The notes under the pieces: generated by a model | Databases searched by the model: none | What the model was told of the DNA's origin: nothing | What the model saw: only the letters and a program-made list of their open reading frames with translations | Part shown: piece after piece, positions 61,763 through 64,000 of the stretch | Layout of the letters: every line of letters starts with the position of its first letter | Position numbering within the stretch: the first letter of the stretch is position 1 | Position numbers and translations under genes: made by a program | Source of the DNA: Mesorhizobium sp. | GTDB lineage: Bacteria; Pseudomonadota; Alphaproteobacteria; Rhizobiales; Rhizobiaceae | Assembly (NCBI GenBank): GCA_004020365.1 | Contig: SAQR01000021.1 | Span: forward strand, 1 to 64,000 | Length of the DNA stretch: 64,000 bases | Direction of reading: 5' to 3'

Positions 61763-63781
61763 TTGAAGTGGGGCGGCTTAAAACAGGGCGGGGAAGATCA
61801 GCCGCCTCATGGGCCAGAATATTTTCGTGTCGCGTCCACCGCGCCATCAATTACAGCCAATCCCCGATTTATTAACCAACTGTTCATCGATGTCGCCGCC
61901 CATCACAGCGGAGCATACATTGCAACTACGCAGCATAAGACACTTGTTGAGACTGCGAGTCGTATGTTTGCCAAGCTTGACGGTTATGCTATTTCGGGGT
62001 GGGGGACGTGGGATTCTCACCGCCTATGGAGGTGGCTATTGCAGCCGGAGGCATCAGGCGTTGGCACGGAGAGCGAGGGGCCTTCCTCAAGCGATGCACC
62101 ACGAGCCGGTGAAGCGCTGCTCGCTGACCTTTTGGCGAACACGACCGAACTCTTGTCGTTCTATGATCGCGACTTCTGTCTGACGCACTACGCAACCAAG
62201 CTCAGAGGCGTATATGGAGGCGCGGTGGTGCCGGGTGCCGCCGTTTGGGAGATCTACCCGAGCTTCCTCGATGCGAGGTATCGCGACGAGTTTCTTCGTG
62301 TGTTCCGCGGCGGCTCACCGGCAAGCATCGATTTGCCGCGATCATCGGGCGAAGCGCCGCGGTCCGCTTTCGTTTTCGCGACCTCAAATGGTGTGGGAAT
62401 CATTGAATCACGGGGGCGCGATGGGCGGAGCGTAGTGGAGGAGCAAGAGCATGTAATCCTGCTCCACCAGGCGACGCACGACGTGCTGACCGGACTGCAG
62501 AATCGGCGGCGATTCGGCGAGCGGCTGCAGCAGGCAATAGCGGCCCTCGGCGGATCAAAGCCGAAAGCCGCCCTTCTGCAAATCGACCTTGACGATTTCA
62601 AAGCGGTCAACGACACGCTCGGCCATGGAGCAGGCGACACTCTTCTTCAACTCGCGGCGGGTCGTATTCGCGACGCACTGCAGGACGGTGAATCCGCATA
62701 CCGGTATGCCGGCGATGAGTTCGCTGTCATCCAATTGGGAAAGGAGCAGCCGGCAGAGGCTGAGCGCCTCGCCGGATCGCTAGTCGACGCGTTCAAGAAC
62801 CCGTTCGTCATTAACGGCATTCCCGTCTTCGTCGGCTCGAGTATCGGAATTGCTTTCGGGCCGGAGCACGGGACCGATGGCGAACAGTTGATGAAAGCCG
62901 CTGACATTGCTCTTTATGCGGCCAAGACAGATGGACGCGGCTGCGCTCGAACATTCAACCGTTCGATGCTGCTCTTGCTGGAGCAACGCGAGAATCTGAG
63001 GCGCAGCCTTCGAACCGCGCTTGAGCGGGGCGAGCTTTATCTGGAATATCAGCCGCTCATCCGGCCTCCCTCGTCGGTGATGGGTTTCGAAGCGCTGCTG
63101 CGGTGGCGGCACCCCGAGGTCGGAACCATTCCACCCAACGTGTTCATACCGATCGCCGAAGCCGACGGTCTGATGGACGAGATTGGGCGATGGGTGCTTG
63201 AGGAAGCCTGTCGCCAGGCATTGACCTGGCCTTCCTCGCTGACAGTCGCAGTGAACCTGTCGCCGGCTCAGTTCCTTGGCGGTTCGCTGACGGACACGGT
63301 CGCTCAGATCATCGACAAAGTTGGAATCGAAGCCGACAGACTTGAACTTGAAATAACAGAGACGGTCCTGCTTGAAAAGACGATCGACAATATCGACACG
63401 TTGAACACTCTGAACGTTTTGGGAATACGAATTTCGCTCGACGATTTTGGAACATACTATTCATCGTTAAGCTACCTTAAAAACTTTCCCTTCGATACTT
63501 TGAAGATAGATCGGTACTTTATTGCGGACCTGGAGACCGATCTCAAAAGCCAAACGATCGTGCGATCGATCATGACTCTGGCGCACGGCCTGGGGATAAA
63601 TGTCACTGCCGAGGGCGTCGAGACGTCGGCACAGGCACGGTGGCTGATCAAGGAGAATTGCGATTGCCTGCAAGGCAACTTCCTGGGAAAGCCGCTTGGA
63701 GCCGAGGCGATCAGCGATTTCATCAGGCGGTCCCCGCTGAGGGTGGTACGGGCGATGGAGGAATCAAATCGGGCGCTCTAG
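61763..63781 (+). CDS. Bifunctional diguanylate cyclase/phosphodiesterase (GGDEF-EAL)
   Basis: A 672-residue protein for cyclic-di-GMP turnover. The N-terminal 220 residues lack membrane helices and contain a PAS-like segment (LLANTTELLSFYDRDFCLTHYATK). The GGDEF domain starts at HDVLTGLQNRRRFGERL; the catalytic loop reads YRYAGDEFAVI near residue 317, an AGDEF variant, and the RxxD inhibitory site is absent. The EAL domain has FEALLRW at 442-448, VNLSPAQF, LEITETVLLE, LDDFGTYYSSLSYLKNFPFDTLKID and AEGVET, so most catalytic residues are kept. The start is a TTG at 61763 after GAGGATGG and is uncertain. Confidence 0.92.
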   Translation: MKWGGLKQGGEDQPPHGPEYFRVASTAPSITANPRFINQLFIDVAAHHSGAYIATTQHKTLVETASRMFAKLDGYAISGWGTWDSHRLWRWLLQPEASGVGTESEGPSSSDAPRAGEALLADLLANTTELLSFYDRDFCLTHYATKLRGVYGGAVVPGAAVWEIYPSFLDARYRDEFLRVFRGGSPASIDLPRSSGEAPRSAFVFATSNGVGIIESRGRDGRSVVEEQEHVILLHQATHDVLTGLQNRRRFGERLQQAIAALGGSKPKAALLQIDLDDFKAVNDTLGHGAGDTLLQLAAGRIRDALQDGESAYRYAGDEFAVIQLGKEQPAEAERLAGSLVDAFKNPFVINGIPVFVGSSIGIAFGPEHGTDGEQLMKAADIALYAAKTDGRGCARTFNRSMLLLLEQRENLRRSLRTALERGELYLEYQPLIRPPSSVMGFEALLRWRHPEVGTIPPNVFIPIAEADGLMDEIGRWVLEEACRQALTWPSSLTVAVNLSPAQFLGGSLTDTVAQIIDKVGIEADRLELEITETVLLEKTIDNIDTLNTLNVLGIRISLDDFGTYYSSLSYLKNFPFDTLKIDRYFIADLETDLKSQTIVRSIMTLAHGLGINVTAEGVETSAQARWLIKENCDCLQGNFLGKPLGAEAISDFIRRSPLRVVRAMEESNRAL

Positions 63782-63951
63782 CGCCTTGCACCCTTTGTTA
63801 ACGATAAAGTGGAGATTTGTAGAACGATCGAGGCAGATACCGCGCAATTCTTCGAGTCGGTGCGAGACTGACTCATCACGGCGCGGTGAAAATTTTTTTG
63901 TCGCAGAGGCCATCACCCCGCGACGGCTCAATACTGATGGAACAAGTGAGG

Positions 63952-64000
63952 ATGCCGATGGAAACTGTTCATCATGAGCTGGCTGGCGAGCCGACTTTTG
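63952..64000 (+). CDS. Possible start of a gene cut by the window end
   Basis: ATG at 63952 preceded by GTGAGG opens a frame MPMETVHHELAGEPTF that continues past the window. Too short to identify. Confidence 0.3.
   Translation, partial: MPMETVHHELAGEPTF

Overview
The window looks like high-GC chromosomal DNA from an alphaproteobacterium of the order Hyphomicrobiales, most like Mesorhizobium. This is inferred from gene content and order (rpiA, a DUF2059 gene, gor; phosphatidylcholine synthase; an IalB-type protein; HspQ; a BMP-type nucleoside ABC operon) and from the short palindromes typical of rhizobia. No database search could be run. No rRNA, tRNA, CRISPR array, complete insertion sequence or phage gene was recognised.

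Region 1 (1-25.8 kb) is compact housekeeping and metabolism. It holds the rpiA 3' end, a DUF2059 protein, glutathione reductase, a BacA-like ABC exporter, a DsbA/FrnE oxidoreductase with a YejA-like peptide-binding protein, IalB, HspQ and a UbiH-type hydroxylase. A DUF2182/DUF1326/phosphatidylcholine synthase operon, a quinone oxidoreductase, a four-gene nucleoside-type ABC transporter, RimO, TerC and an AraC/SRPBCC/VOC set follow. The region ends with three tandem small membrane-anchored proteins facing a large polytopic membrane protein; I do not recognise this last set as a described system.

Region 2 (25.8-34.7 kb) is accessory and decayed. It has small ORFan genes including a zinc-ribbon protein, a strong terminator with no recognisable gene in front of it, a CadC/adenylate-cyclase-like TPR membrane protein, a beta-barrel outer membrane protein, an alpha/beta-hydrolase lipoprotein split by an in-frame amber codon, and a DUF4105 protein. 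A worn second copy of a small two-gene block lies at 34.2-34.7 kb.

Region 3 (34.7-58.7 kb) is a long, mostly plus-strand series of envelope genes: two DUF1254/DUF1214 proteins, a PpiC-like isomerase, a HupE/UreJ protein, a Cys-rich exported protein, DUF3604, a large MscS channel and an HlyD-type fusion protein with a small membrane partner. An arylsulfatase, a small membrane protein, an exported HAD phosphatase, a formylglycine-generating enzyme, DUF3300, DUF2950, a ChaA-type antiporter and a DUF2319 hydrolase complete it. Remnants of a second DUF3604 gene and a second MscS gene lie at 37.9-38.4 kb. The sulfatase and its likely activating enzyme are four genes apart in the same run. The whole block is the best candidate for an undescribed envelope system.

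Region 4 (58.7-64 kb) repeats the small zinc-ribbon locus of region 2 in permuted order, followed by a small HTH protein, an AraC-family regulator and a GGDEF-EAL protein.
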